From positions 1 to 16,625 of the forward strand of contig CAJUGL010000068.1 in the NCBI GenBank assembly GCA_910586515.1: a DNA stretch of 16,625 bases, in the 5' to 3' direction. The notes under the pieces were generated by a model, which saw only the letters and a list, made by a program, of their open reading frames with translations, did no database searches and was not told the DNA's origin. Source of the stretch: an uncultured Acetatifactor sp. GTDB taxonomy: Bacteria > Bacillota > Clostridia > Lachnospirales > Lachnospiraceae. Of this stretch, positions 7,363-13,607 are shown piece after piece. The position numbers were made by a program, and so were the translations under genes. Position 1 is the first letter of the stretch, and each line of letters starts with the position of its first letter.

Positions 7363-8277
7363 ATGACTATAATTACCGTATTTTTTCAGATGCTGGCGCT
7401 GCTGATCATGATCGGCGCAGGCTATTTCATGGCAAAAAAGGACATGCTGGACAGCCATACCAACACCCAGATGTCCAAAATGATCGTCAATGTGTTCAAT
7501 CCCATGCTGATTCTGGCCAGTGCCGCCAATTCTGCGGGTCAGGTATCCCTGGGCACCATCGGCCTTGTGGGCATCATTGCTTTGGGCATGTTTGCGGTCT
7601 TTATCGCGGTGGGCATGGTGCTGTCGCCCTTTTTCGACAAATCTCCCCAGCAGCGGAAAATTTTCCAGGAGATGTTCGTCTTCTCTAACCTGGGGTTCAT
7701 CGGCATCCCGGTGGTTTCCAGTATCCTGGGGGAGGAATATGTGGTCTATGTGACGGAATTTCTGCTGATTTACACCATTGTGTTCTACACCTACGGCGTG
7801 GCGCTGATGGACGGAAAGTTTTCGCTCTCCTCCCTGAAGTCCATGATCAATCCCGGCACTGTGTCCGGCTTCACCGCTCTGCTGATCATTGTATGCGGAA
7901 TACAGCTTCCGGGCTTCCTGAAAACCGCCATCACCTATCTGGGCAATGTAACCTCTCCCATGGCTCTGGTAGCGGTGGGATTCACCCTGGCCCATTCCGA
8001 TCTGCGGAAAATATTCTGTCAGCCAAGGCTGTACGTCTTCTCGGCTGTGAAGCTGCTGCTCCTGCCCCTTGCCCTGCTGCCGCTGCTGAGGCTGGTCACA
8101 GGGGACGGGACGCTGATCTCTGTCTGCATGGTGATGTTCGGTATGCCCATCGGCAATATGCCCCTGATTCTGGGCACCCAGAAAGGCATTGACGGCAGCA
8201 CCTGCAGCGCTGCCATCATCCTCACCACCATATTGTGCGTGTTTACCATTCCGGTGCTCCTGGCTGTGGCGGGATGA
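7363..8277 (+). CDS. AEC-family transporter (auxin efflux carrier family)
   Basis: A 304-residue membrane protein with about ten hydrophobic segments. It shows typical AEC features: an N-terminal helix ending MAKKDMLDS, the stretch MIVNVFNPMLILAS with its conserved NP in the first repeat, SNLGFIGIPVVSSILG, and a C-terminal half with GMPIGNMPLILGTQKG. Bacterial members export or exchange small organic acids such as malate or malonate; the substrate here is unknown. The start at 7363 follows GAGAGGA; the frame is open to 7303 but that start has no ribosome site and would add a polar extension. The gene stands alone and is divergent from the sugar symporter. The 200 bp after its stop contain only a weak hairpin and the terminator of the opposing tRNA. 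Confidence 0.9.
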   Translation: MTIITVFFQMLALLIMIGAGYFMAKKDMLDSHTNTQMSKMIVNVFNPMLILASAANSAGQVSLGTIGLVGIIALGMFAVFIAVGMVLSPFFDKSPQQRKIFQEMFVFSNLGFIGIPVVSSILGEEYVVYVTEFLLIYTIVFYTYGVALMDGKFSLSSLKSMINPGTVSGFTALLIIVCGIQLPGFLKTAITYLGNVTSPMALVAVGFTLAHSDLRKIFCQPRLYVFSAVKLLLLPLALLPLLRLVTGDGTLISVCMVMFGMPIGNMPLILGTQKGIDGSTCSAAIILTTILCVFTIPVLLAVAG

Positions 8278-8296
8278 GACAGCTTTAACCGTAGTC

Positions 8297-8343
8297 ATGG
8301 CCAAAGCCCCTGTTTTTGGGGCTCTGAGACTCAAATGAGCCAT
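8297..8343. other. Hairpin downstream of the AEC gene, possible weak terminator
   Basis: AAAGCCCC (8303-8310) pairs with GGGGCTCT (8318-8325) around a T-rich loop, allowing a G-U pair. An outer ATGGC/GCCAT pair (8297-8301 with 8339-8343) could extend it. There is no U-tract after it on either strand, so termination is uncertain. The rest of 8278-8424 shows no gene or repeat. Confidence 0.35.
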
Positions 8344-8424
8344 TTACAAACCACATAGTATTAATCCCTTAAGCTTACATTGAGTACCATGGAAAAACAT
8401 AGATTTTATGCGGGTTTTCTGCAC

Positions 8425-8471
8425 AAAAAAAGAACCGTCCCCAAGGCTCCCAGGTCCTCAAAAACAGTTCT
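8425..8471 (-). terminator. Rho-independent terminator of tRNA-Lys, minus strand
   Basis: On the minus strand AGAACTGT and ACGGTTCT (8464-8471 and 8431-8438) form an 8-bp stem with one G-U pair around a GC-rich loop, followed by seven Us (the A-run at 8425-8431). It starts 7 bases after the tRNA 3' end. Confidence 0.75.
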
Positions 8472-8477
8472 TCACAG

Positions 8478-8550
8478 TGCGCCGCCAGGGGCTCGAACCC
8501 TGGACACCCTGATTAAGAGTCAGGTGCTCTACCAACTGAGCTAGCGGCGC
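8478..8550 (-). tRNA. tRNA-Lys(CUU)
   Basis: The minus strand folds as a cloverleaf. The acceptor GCGCCGC (8550-8544) pairs with GCGGCGC (8485-8479), with discriminator A at 8478. The D arm contains GCTCAGTTGGTAGAGC. The anticodon stem CCTGA/TCAGG holds loop CTCTTAA, giving anticodon CUU, which reads AAG (Lys). The T arm is CAGGGTTCGAGCCCCTG. CCA is not encoded, so it must be added enzymatically. It is transcribed alone from its own promoter. Confidence 0.96.
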
Positions 8551-8599
8551 ATTCGCATTTATCAATGCTTCCTCTGTCGTGTCCCTCACAACAAAACAT

Positions 8600-8628
8600 A
8601 TTATAGTACATTTTTTTAGAAAATGCAA
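8600..8628 (-). promoter_or_regulatory. Promoter of tRNA-Lys
   Basis: On the minus strand TTGCAT (-35, 8628-8623) is followed after exactly 17 bp by a perfect TATAAT (-10, 8605-8600). Transcription would start about 40-45 bases before the tRNA. It sits in an AT-rich stretch with long A/T runs (8611-8658), resembling an UP element, directly after the stop of the exporter gene. Confidence 0.85.
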
Positions 8629-8656
8629 GTGTTTTTTTAATTTTTTTTAAATTTTT

Positions 8657-9499
8657 TTACAGGCCCAGCAATCCTACAATAATCCCGGCTCCCACGCCGA
8701 TTCCGTACAGAAGCCCCGCTATTTTCAAATTTTCTCTGCGGTTATGATTGACCCTGAACAACACCAGCAGTCCCACGCCGGAACCAGACAGCAATCCGGC
8801 CATGGCAGAACCGATATCCATAGCCCCTTCCAGATAAAGCTGTGTAATCACCACGGAACCGGCACAGTTCGGGATCATCCCCACAAGTCCGGCCAGCATG
8901 GGGCCTGACAGCAGTTTACCCGAAACCAGCCCGGCCAGCGCATCCTCCCCCGCATAATGCAGCAGCAAATTCAGTCCGAAAGTAACCGCCAAAATAAAAA
9001 AGGCAATTTGCCCTGTGTGAGTCAGCGCCGAACGAAAAATCCCCTCTTCACAATGGCAGCGCTCCTGTTCACAGATATCATGGATACATCCGGCATCCTC
9101 CCGTCCCTTTTTACCGCGTACGAAATCAATCATCAGCCCTGCCGCCATGCCGAAAAGCGCCTTTCCCAAAAGAATCCCTCCGATCAGGCCTGCCGGAGCC
9201 CGCTCTGAGATCAGTATGGGCAGCATCTCGTCGGAAGTGGACAAATAGACGGCAATCAGCGTTCCCAATGAGATAACCCGTCCTGCGTACAGGTTCGAGG
9301 CCGCCGCGGAAAAGCCGCATTGCGGAAGCGCTCCCAATGCCCCGCCGATGACCGGCGACGCCTTATCCGCCCTTCTGAGCAGTTTCTGCATACGCTCACC
9401 GGTCCTGTGTTCCAGATATTCCATGGCCAGATAAGCCAAAAATAAAAAAGGAACCAGTCTCAGACAGTCCAAAATCGAATCTTCTATAACATGCAGCAT
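8657..9499 (-). CDS. Putative 10-TM heavy-metal (manganese/arsenic-type) exporter, ArsP_2-like
   Basis: A 280-residue polytopic membrane protein resembling the 'putative 10TM heavy-metal exporter' family, annotated elsewhere as a putative manganese transporter or arsenic efflux protein. Two matching halves each carry a Pro-x-Cys signature: ALPQCGFSAAASN (residues 58-69) and MIPNCAGSVVITQLY (208-222). TSDEMLPI at 88-95 supplies conserved acidic residues. The loop between the halves is cysteine/histidine-rich (C138, H140, C143, C148, H149, C150), a probable cytosolic metal site. The start at 9499 is preceded by GGGAGG. The gene has its own promoter at 9568-9595 and ends just before the tRNA-Lys promoter. 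The metal specificity is not established by sequence. Confidence 0.85.
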   Translation of the reverse strand: MLHVIEDSILDCLRLVPFLFLAYLAMEYLEHRTGERMQKLLRRADKASPVIGGALGALPQCGFSAAASNLYAGRVISLGTLIAVYLSTSDEMLPILISERAPAGLIGGILLGKALFGMAAGLMIDFVRGKKGREDAGCIHDICEQERCHCEEGIFRSALTHTGQIAFFILAVTFGLNLLLHYAGEDALAGLVSGKLLSGPMLAGLVGMIPNCAGSVVITQLYLEGAMDIGSAMAGLLSGSGVGLLVLFRVNHNRRENLKIAGLLYGIGVGAGIIVGLLGL

Positions 9500-9550
9500 A
9501 CAGCAACCTCCCTACGCATGGCCCGGATATCCTTTCTACAGCCAGATATC

Positions 9551-9570
9551 AGTTCTTCGCCTTTAGAACT
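9551..9570. promoter_or_regulatory. Inverted repeat at the transcription start of the exporter gene
   Basis: AGTTC (9551-9555) and GAACT (9566-9570) are inverted around a 10-nt centre, overlapping the -10 box and presumed start. As DNA it could be an operator; as RNA it could form a 5' hairpin. Too short to assign a regulator. Confidence 0.3.
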
Positions 9571-9595
9571 ATATCACATTCCCGCCATTTGTCAA
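9568..9595 (-). promoter_or_regulatory. Promoter of the heavy-metal exporter gene
   Basis: On the minus strand a perfect TTGACA (9595-9590) and TATAGT (9573-9568) are 16 bp apart. The leader would be about 60-65 nt. I see no recognisable riboswitch in this short leader. Confidence 0.75.
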
Positions 9596-9628
9596 CACCG
9601 GCCACGGATTTCAGCGCATCTAAAAGCA

Positions 9629-9783
9629 GCTATCTTGTAACATTCAGACAGCCCCTCTCGCGAAGTCAAAATTGCGCTTTATGCAATTTTGCGAGACTTG
9701 CGGGCGCCAAAACGCATTCTTTTCGCGTTTTGTGTGCATTCTCGTAACAGTTCAGCGCCCTGTCTGAACTGTTACGCTATCTT
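9629..9783. repeat. 8-bp target-site duplication GCTATCTT flanking the MITE-like element
   Basis: GCTATCTT occurs at 9629-9636 and again at 9776-9783, immediately outside the two ends of the inverted-repeat-bounded element. The second copy contains the CTA that is the TAG stop of the 292-residue minus-strand gene. Removing the element and one copy leaves the same stop codon intact. Confidence 0.85.
9637..9775. mobile_element. MITE-like non-autonomous element, 139 bp
   Basis: The ends are inverted repeats: GTAACATTCAGACAG at 9637-9651 matches the reverse complement of CTGTCTGAACTGTTAC at 9760-9775 with a single-base gap. Identical 8-bp direct repeats flank it. Inside are a perfect 12-bp hairpin at one end (GTAACAGTTCAG 9744-9755 with CTGAACTGTTAC 9764-9775) and AAAATTGC/GCAATTTT (9668-9675 with 9683-9690). 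There is no reading frame of useful length, so a transposase would have to act in trans. A diverged partial copy lies inverted at 10704-10796. The family name is unknown to me. Confidence 0.8.
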
Positions 9784-10655
9784 CCCCATATTCTCTTTAC
9801 CCAGTCTCTGATTTCGGAAAGAATGTCTACAAGATCCTGGTTTACCAGCTCCGTGGGTATCCCAAATTCGCCTCCCTCATTCGGTCTGATGGTAAGGCTG
9901 ATCTCCTTGACCGCCTGCACTCCGGAAGCCGGCAGATACAGCCCAAGCCCGGAAAGCAGCCGTCTTTTCTCTTCCAGCAATTCCCGGGGATTATGCACCT
10001 CTGCCTGCAGCATCATATCCTCCTCGTCAGCGTTTACCCGCAGCTCCACATGCTCCTCCAACCGTTCAAAAGAATTTTCCTGCCGGGCCATAAAGAGAAG
10101 CAGGGCAAAATACTTCCCCACTGTCATTCTGCTCTCCCTGAGCGGATTTCCAATTCCGCGAACATCGCTCAGGTCCAGGCCGAACAACCGCTCTATCTGC
10201 TCCAGGGTCATATATAGATCACCCTCCTGTTTCGGCATCAGTTTTTCCAAAAATCCGTATTGCGAGACCAGATTGTCCCGAATCACATTATAACTCAGGC
10301 TTTCATTTATGACGCCCGTGTCATCCCCCAGGTAGAATTCGGCTGCAGGAGCGCCGTCTCCCTGCAGATACAAGAGAATATGAATCCTATCCTCCCACAC
10401 ACTGCCCCTGAGCACAGGGCTGCACAGAGCCTCTGTCCGAATCCCGGTCAGCTCTGCCAACGTCTCAATGATATCCGCCTGTTCCCGAGGCAGCTCCTCC
10501 AGGTCAAGCTCTGCCTCCAACTCATAGGAAAAACAGGCGAAATCTATCTTTTCCTGCATCAGCCGCGCCGCTTTCCATCTCGGATATGCATAGAACAAAG
10601 CAGCTGACCCTGCCGCCAGCAATATGATCAGAAAAATCAATTTTCCCTTTTTCAT
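9777..10655 (-). CDS. Membrane-anchored protein of unknown function
   Basis: A 292-residue protein with a short basic N-terminus (MKKGK) and one hydrophobic segment (residues 6-24). The rest, probably outside the cell, is rich in Glu and Leu with alternating strand-like stretches (FSYELEAELDL 42-52, DRIHILLYLQ 89-98, HVELRVNADEEDMMLQAEV 202-220) and helices (YMTLEQIERLFGL 148-160). No lipobox cysteine and no catalytic motif are visible. I do not recognise a family. The ribosome site is GGAGAGAGGG before the ATG. It lies 148 bp downstream of rlmI in the same direction, with inverted copies of a small repeat on both sides. Its stop codon is part of the target duplication of the intact copy. The start and reading frame are secure. 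Confidence 0.8.
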   Translation of the reverse strand: MKKGKLIFLIILLAAGSAALFYAYPRWKAARLMQEKIDFACFSYELEAELDLEELPREQADIIETLAELTGIRTEALCSPVLRGSVWEDRIHILLYLQGDGAPAAEFYLGDDTGVINESLSYNVIRDNLVSQYGFLEKLMPKQEGDLYMTLEQIERLFGLDLSDVRGIGNPLRESRMTVGKYFALLLFMARQENSFERLEEHVELRVNADEEDMMLQAEVHNPRELLEEKRRLLSGLGLYLPASGVQAVKEISLTIRPNEGGEFGIPTELVNQDLVDILSEIRDWVKRIWGR

Positions 10656-10703
10656 CAGTATCCCTCTCTCCCTTTTTCTTTTTCCACAGCCATCGCTTCA
10701 AAC

Positions 10704-10796
10704 GCAGCAGTTCAGACCGGGCGTTGGCCTGTTACCCAGATGCACAGAAAACGCGAAGGACATGCGTTTTAGCGCCCGCAATTCTCGCAAAAGTGC
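10704..10796. repeat. Diverged, inverted partial copy of the MITE-like repeat
   Basis: Read on the plus strand this segment aligns with the minus strand of the 9637-9775 element over about 93 bp. Both contain CAGTTCAGAC, then GGGCG, CTGTTAC, ATGCACA, AAAACGCGAA, ATGCGTTTT, GCGCCCGCAA and TCTCGCAAAA in the same order and spacing, with scattered mismatches. The hairpin arms have decayed and the far end (the AAAATTGC region onward) is missing. No target duplication is evident. It begins 8 bp downstream of the rlmI stop. Confidence 0.75.
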
Positions 10797-10803
10797 ACTG
10801 TAC

Positions 10804-12006
10804 CTACCGCTCGCTGACCACCTGAAAAATGTAGAATTTTAAATAATAGGTCTGGTCTGCTGCCCAAAGTATCGGATGGTCACAGGCCTGAGTCCGGAAC
10901 TCCACCTGCCTGAGCCGCCTGTGCGCGCCTGCGGCGGACTCCCGGATCGTTTTGGCAAAAAGCTCCGGTTCCATAAAATGAGAGCAGGAACAAGTCACCA
11001 AAAAACCGCCGTCCCGCACCAGCTTTAGTCCCCTCAGATTAATCTCTCTGTATCCCTTAACTGCATTTTTAACAGAATTCCGTGCTTTTGCAAACGCCGG
11101 CGGATCCAAAATAACCACATCGAAGGTCTGTCCTTCTCTCTCCAGTTCCGGCAGAAGCTCAAATACGTCAGCACATTGAAACCTCACTCTGTCTTCCAGA
11201 TGATTGAGTCTTGCATTCTCTCTCGCCTGTTCCACCGCCACCTGAGAGGCATCCACTCCCAGCACGCTGTCCGCTCCGGCTATTCCCGCATTCAGCGCAA
11301 AGGAACCTGTGTGGGTAAAGCAATCCAGAACTTTCTTGCCGCGGCAGAAAGGATGTATGGCAGCCCTGTTATTCTTCTGATCCAGAAAAAATCCTGTCTT
11401 CTGTCCCTCCACCACATCCACAATATATTTTACGCCGTTCTCCCTAATCTCCACTTTGGTATCAAACGGCTCACCTATAAAACCTTTCACCCGTTCCATC
11501 CCCTCCTGCAAACGGACCTTGGCGTCGCTTCGTTCATAAACCCCGCGGATGAAGATTCCGTCCTCCGCCAGCACCCTCTTCAGCGCCTCCGCAATCACGT
11601 TTTTCCATCGGTCAATTCCCAGGGCAAGCGATTCCACCACCAGCACATCCGAAAATTTGTCCACCACAATGCCGGGCAGGAAATCCGCCTCCCCGAAAAT
11701 CAGACGGCAGCACGCGGTATCAATCGTCTGCTTCCGATATTCCCAGGCGTCTCTGACACGGCGCTCCATGAAAGCCTCGTCTATAACCGCGTCCTTACTT
11801 CGGGAGAGAAGGCGAACGACAATTTTAGACCGGGTGTTGATATAGCCCTGCCCCATACAATACCCGTCAAAGTCACAGACCGTGACCAGGTCACCCTCCT
11901 GAAACTCTCCCTTGATGCAATCTATTTCATTGTCATACACCCAGGCTCCTCCTGCCTTCAAGACGCGTCCCTCTCCCTTTTTCAGCATTACAATTGTCTC
12001 GTTCAT
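10804..12006 (-). CDS. Class I SAM-dependent rRNA methyltransferase, RlmI type
   Basis: A 400-residue cytoplasmic enzyme of the RlmI/COG1092 family, which in E. coli makes m5C1962 in 23S rRNA. An N-terminal PUA-like RNA-binding region covers about residues 1-75. A conserved middle segment ends GQKTGFFLDQKNNR (201-214). The SAM-binding fold begins VLDCFTHTGSFALNA (226-240), with acidic VDAS (251-254), then motif IV DPPAFAK (301-307) and the cysteine motif TCSCSH (338-343) near the active site. The length fits the family (about 390-400). AGGAG lies upstream of the ATG at 12006. It is transcribed from a good promoter that overlaps that of the divergent tRNA-Pro. The exact base modified in this organism is inferred only from family. 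Confidence 0.92.
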   Translation of the reverse strand: MNETIVMLKKGEGRVLKAGGAWVYDNEIDCIKGEFQEGDLVTVCDFDGYCMGQGYINTRSKIVVRLLSRSKDAVIDEAFMERRVRDAWEYRKQTIDTACCRLIFGEADFLPGIVVDKFSDVLVVESLALGIDRWKNVIAEALKRVLAEDGIFIRGVYERSDAKVRLQEGMERVKGFIGEPFDTKVEIRENGVKYIVDVVEGQKTGFFLDQKNNRAAIHPFCRGKKVLDCFTHTGSFALNAGIAGADSVLGVDASQVAVEQARENARLNHLEDRVRFQCADVFELLPELEREGQTFDVVILDPPAFAKARNSVKNAVKGYREINLRGLKLVRDGGFLVTCSCSHFMEPELFAKTIRESAAGAHRRLRQVEFRTQACDHPILWAADQTYYLKFYIFQVVSER

Positions 12007-12038
12007 TATCCGTAATCTCCTGTTTTTCTTTTTCCCCT

Positions 12039-12075
12039 GTTCCTCCTCCGGCCAGATAATCCTCTCCGGAGGAAC
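12039..12075 (-). other. Hairpin in the rlmI mRNA leader
   Basis: GTTCCTCCTCCGG (12039-12051) is complementary to CCGGAGGAAC (12066-12075), with three unpaired bases, in the roughly 100-nt leader of rlmI. The paired region includes GGAGGAGGAAC, which resembles a ribosome site but is 30 bases too far from the start codon. Function unknown; it could protect the leader or bind a ribosomal factor. Confidence 0.4.
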
Positions 12076-12109
12076 CCGTAAACACTAACTCAACTCGTAA
12101 CTTTCTTTC

Positions 12110-12138
12110 ATAATATTCGTTTTAGACTTGACAATCAA
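12110..12138 (-). promoter_or_regulatory. Promoter of rlmI
   Basis: On the minus strand TTGATT (-35, 12138-12133) and TATTAT (-10, 12115-12110) are 17 bp apart. The -35 box shares one base pair with the -35 of the divergent tRNA-Pro promoter, so the two lie back to back. Confidence 0.7.
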
Positions 12139-12156
12139 GCTTTTTTTATATATTAT
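12128..12156 (+). promoter_or_regulatory. Promoter of tRNA-Pro
   Basis: A perfect TTGACA (12128-12133) and TATTAT (12151-12156) are 17 bp apart. Transcription would start about 12163, leaving a leader of under 40 nt before the tRNA. The inverted repeat CTTGA-CAA-TCAAG (12127-12139) covers both divergent -35 boxes. Confidence 0.8.
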
Positions 12157-12200
12157 TAGTTATAGTGATTTAATCATGTTATATATGTCCGTTGATTTCA

Positions 12201-12274
12201 CGGCGCGTGGCTCAGCTTGGTAGAGCGCGGCGTTCGGGACGCCGAGGTCGCAGGTTCGAATCCTGTCGCGCCGA
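12201..12274 (+). tRNA. tRNA-Pro(CGG)
   Basis: Cloverleaf: the acceptor CGGCGCG (12201-12207) pairs with CGCGCCG (12267-12273), with discriminator A at 12274. The D arm is GCTCAGCTTGGTAGAGC. The anticodon stem CGGCG/CGCCG holds loop TTCGGGA, giving anticodon CGG, which reads CCG (Pro). The T arm is GCAGGTTCGAATCCTGT. CCA is not encoded. It has its own promoter and terminator. Confidence 0.96.
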
Positions 12275-12280
12275 TTGCTG

Positions 12281-12312
12281 AAAAGCCTTATACGTAAGGC
12301 TTTTTATTTTTT
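12281..12312 (+). terminator. Rho-independent terminator of tRNA-Pro
   Basis: AAAAGCCTTA (12281-12290) and TAAGGCTTTT pair perfectly around TACG, followed by a T-rich run to 12312. It starts six bases after the tRNA. Because no clear promoter lies between it and the PAS gene at 12393, read-through may supply some transcription of that gene. Confidence 0.88.
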
Positions 12313-12392
12313 AGGATAAAGTATTGGACAGGATTTTGCAGGCCGCCGAATCATCCTGCGGCGTGTCCGCATTGACTGGAGAGGAGACAGCC

Positions 12393-13607
12393 TTGGAAAA
12401 CAGGGATTATGAAAAAATCCTTAACGCCATGCCGGAGACCGGCGTATATGTCATCCGTGAAGACAATCATGGTTTATTGTATTTTAATAAACGGGTACAA
12501 CAGCTTTCACCGGAGGCGCAGCCCGGCATGAGCTGCCGTCAGGTTTGGACCGGTTCCTGTGCAAACTGCCCCCTTCGAACCGTAAAGGGCCGAAACGAAA
12601 GCCGTTCCCTCAGTTACAATGCCCTCTTCGGCGGCGTGGTGGACATGACAGCCGCCAGGATACTTTGGGAGGATGCGATTCCCGCTTTTATGGTGACAGT
12701 CACTCCCCGCATAGAAGCGGCAAGCTATATCTATCAGAAAATTCTCCGCATAAACCTCAGCCAAAATCGCTATGATGTTCTGAAGTCAGACGAAAGTGTC
12801 TGGCTCTCCGAAGCGGGCTCGGAAAATCTCTCGGCAGAACTCCAACAGTTTACGGCCGGCGATATTGTCCACCCGGATGACCTGAACCGTATTGCTTCTT
12901 TCACCAACCCTAAGCATCTTCAGGAAGCCCTCAGTTCCGGCAGGACCATGCTGACCTGCGCCTATCGCAGACGGCATAACGGAACCTTCCGGCGGGTCCT
13001 GATCGAGGCAGTGCGGGGTTTTGACTACAGCCCAGAAAACCAGACAGCCATATTTTGCGTAAAAGATGTGCAGGATGCCATGCAGGAAGACCTGGATTTG
13101 GAAGAAACCCCCAAGGACGTCCAGATTCAGACTCTGCAGGACCGGGCCTATATCATCAGCAGCCTGAGCAGCCTGTTTTTTTCCACCTACTACATAAATC
13201 TGGAAAACGATACTTTCCGCACGGTGATACAGCTGAGCAAAATCGGGGACGTGCTGGGAAGCGAGGTCAACTGTACCGCTGCATTTCAGGTCTATGCCAA
13301 AAATTTCATTCACCCAGATGACCGGGAGGAATATCTGAGGATCATGGACGTCCGGTATCTCAGAGAGACACTGCGATGGTGGAAGCCCAATGTATCCGTT
13401 TACTACAGAATAATTCCCGACAACCCGAAGACTGCCCCCAACGACTGCCGCTGGATTCGCGCCACAGCGGTGCTTGCTCAGACAGGCGAGGACGACATGC
13501 CCAAAACAGCGGTCTACGTTGCCCAGGATATCACTTTTTCCGACAATCTGCCGGCAAATCGTAACAAAATGGAGGAAATAAATGGACAGTATATTGGTAA
13601 TAGATGA
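12393..13607 (+). CDS. Triple-PAS sensor protein without output domain
   Basis: A 404-residue soluble protein with three PAS-like units and no kinase, GGDEF, EAL or HTH domain. PAS1 (about 8-108) begins ILNAMPETGVYVIREDNHGLLYFNKRVQQL and contains a cysteine motif C48-x7-C56-x2-C59-P, seen in PAS units of clostridial GGDEF/EAL proteins. PAS2 (about 112-232) and PAS3 (about 252-384) both carry the hallmark HPDD (160-163, 307-310). There are no membrane segments. I chose the TTG at 12393 because GGAGAGGAG lies at good spacing; the TTG at 12324 has only a weak site. The end overlaps the REC-GGDEF gene by 26 bp. The PAS protein is therefore likely made with its partner and may pass a redox or ligand signal to it in trans. 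The PAS assignments rest on motifs and are less certain than the gene itself. Confidence 0.78.
   Translation: MENRDYEKILNAMPETGVYVIREDNHGLLYFNKRVQQLSPEAQPGMSCRQVWTGSCANCPLRTVKGRNESRSLSYNALFGGVVDMTAARILWEDAIPAFMVTVTPRIEAASYIYQKILRINLSQNRYDVLKSDESVWLSEAGSENLSAELQQFTAGDIVHPDDLNRIASFTNPKHLQEALSSGRTMLTCAYRRRHNGTFRRVLIEAVRGFDYSPENQTAIFCVKDVQDAMQEDLDLEETPKDVQIQTLQDRAYIISSLSSLFFSTYYINLENDTFRTVIQLSKIGDVLGSEVNCTAAFQVYAKNFIHPDDREEYLRIMDVRYLRETLRWWKPNVSVYYRIIPDNPKTAPNDCRWIRATAVLAQTGEDDMPKTAVYVAQDITFSDNLPANRNKMEEINGQYIGNR

Noticed and set aside
7333..8343. Minus-strand open frame (336 codons) opposite the AEC permease
   Set aside because: Its composition is His/Gln-rich and low in hydrophobic residues, the mirror of a membrane protein; there is no recognisable motif.
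8611..8658. A/T runs as a terminator of the exporter gene
   Set aside because: There is no stem before the runs. They fit better as an AT-rich upstream region of the tRNA-Lys promoter.
9500..9567. Manganese (yybP-ykoY) riboswitch in the exporter leader
   Set aside because: The leader is only about 65 nt and I cannot find the conserved loop sequences of that class.
11176..12015. Plus-strand open frame opposite rlmI
   Set aside because: The minus strand has all RlmI motifs; the opposite frame shows no domain and no ribosome site.
12324..12392. Upstream TTG start for the PAS protein
   Set aside because: Only AGGATAAAG precedes it, close to the tRNA terminator, whereas the TTG at 12393 has GGAGAGGAG. 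The extra 23 residues show no domain, although they cannot be fully excluded.
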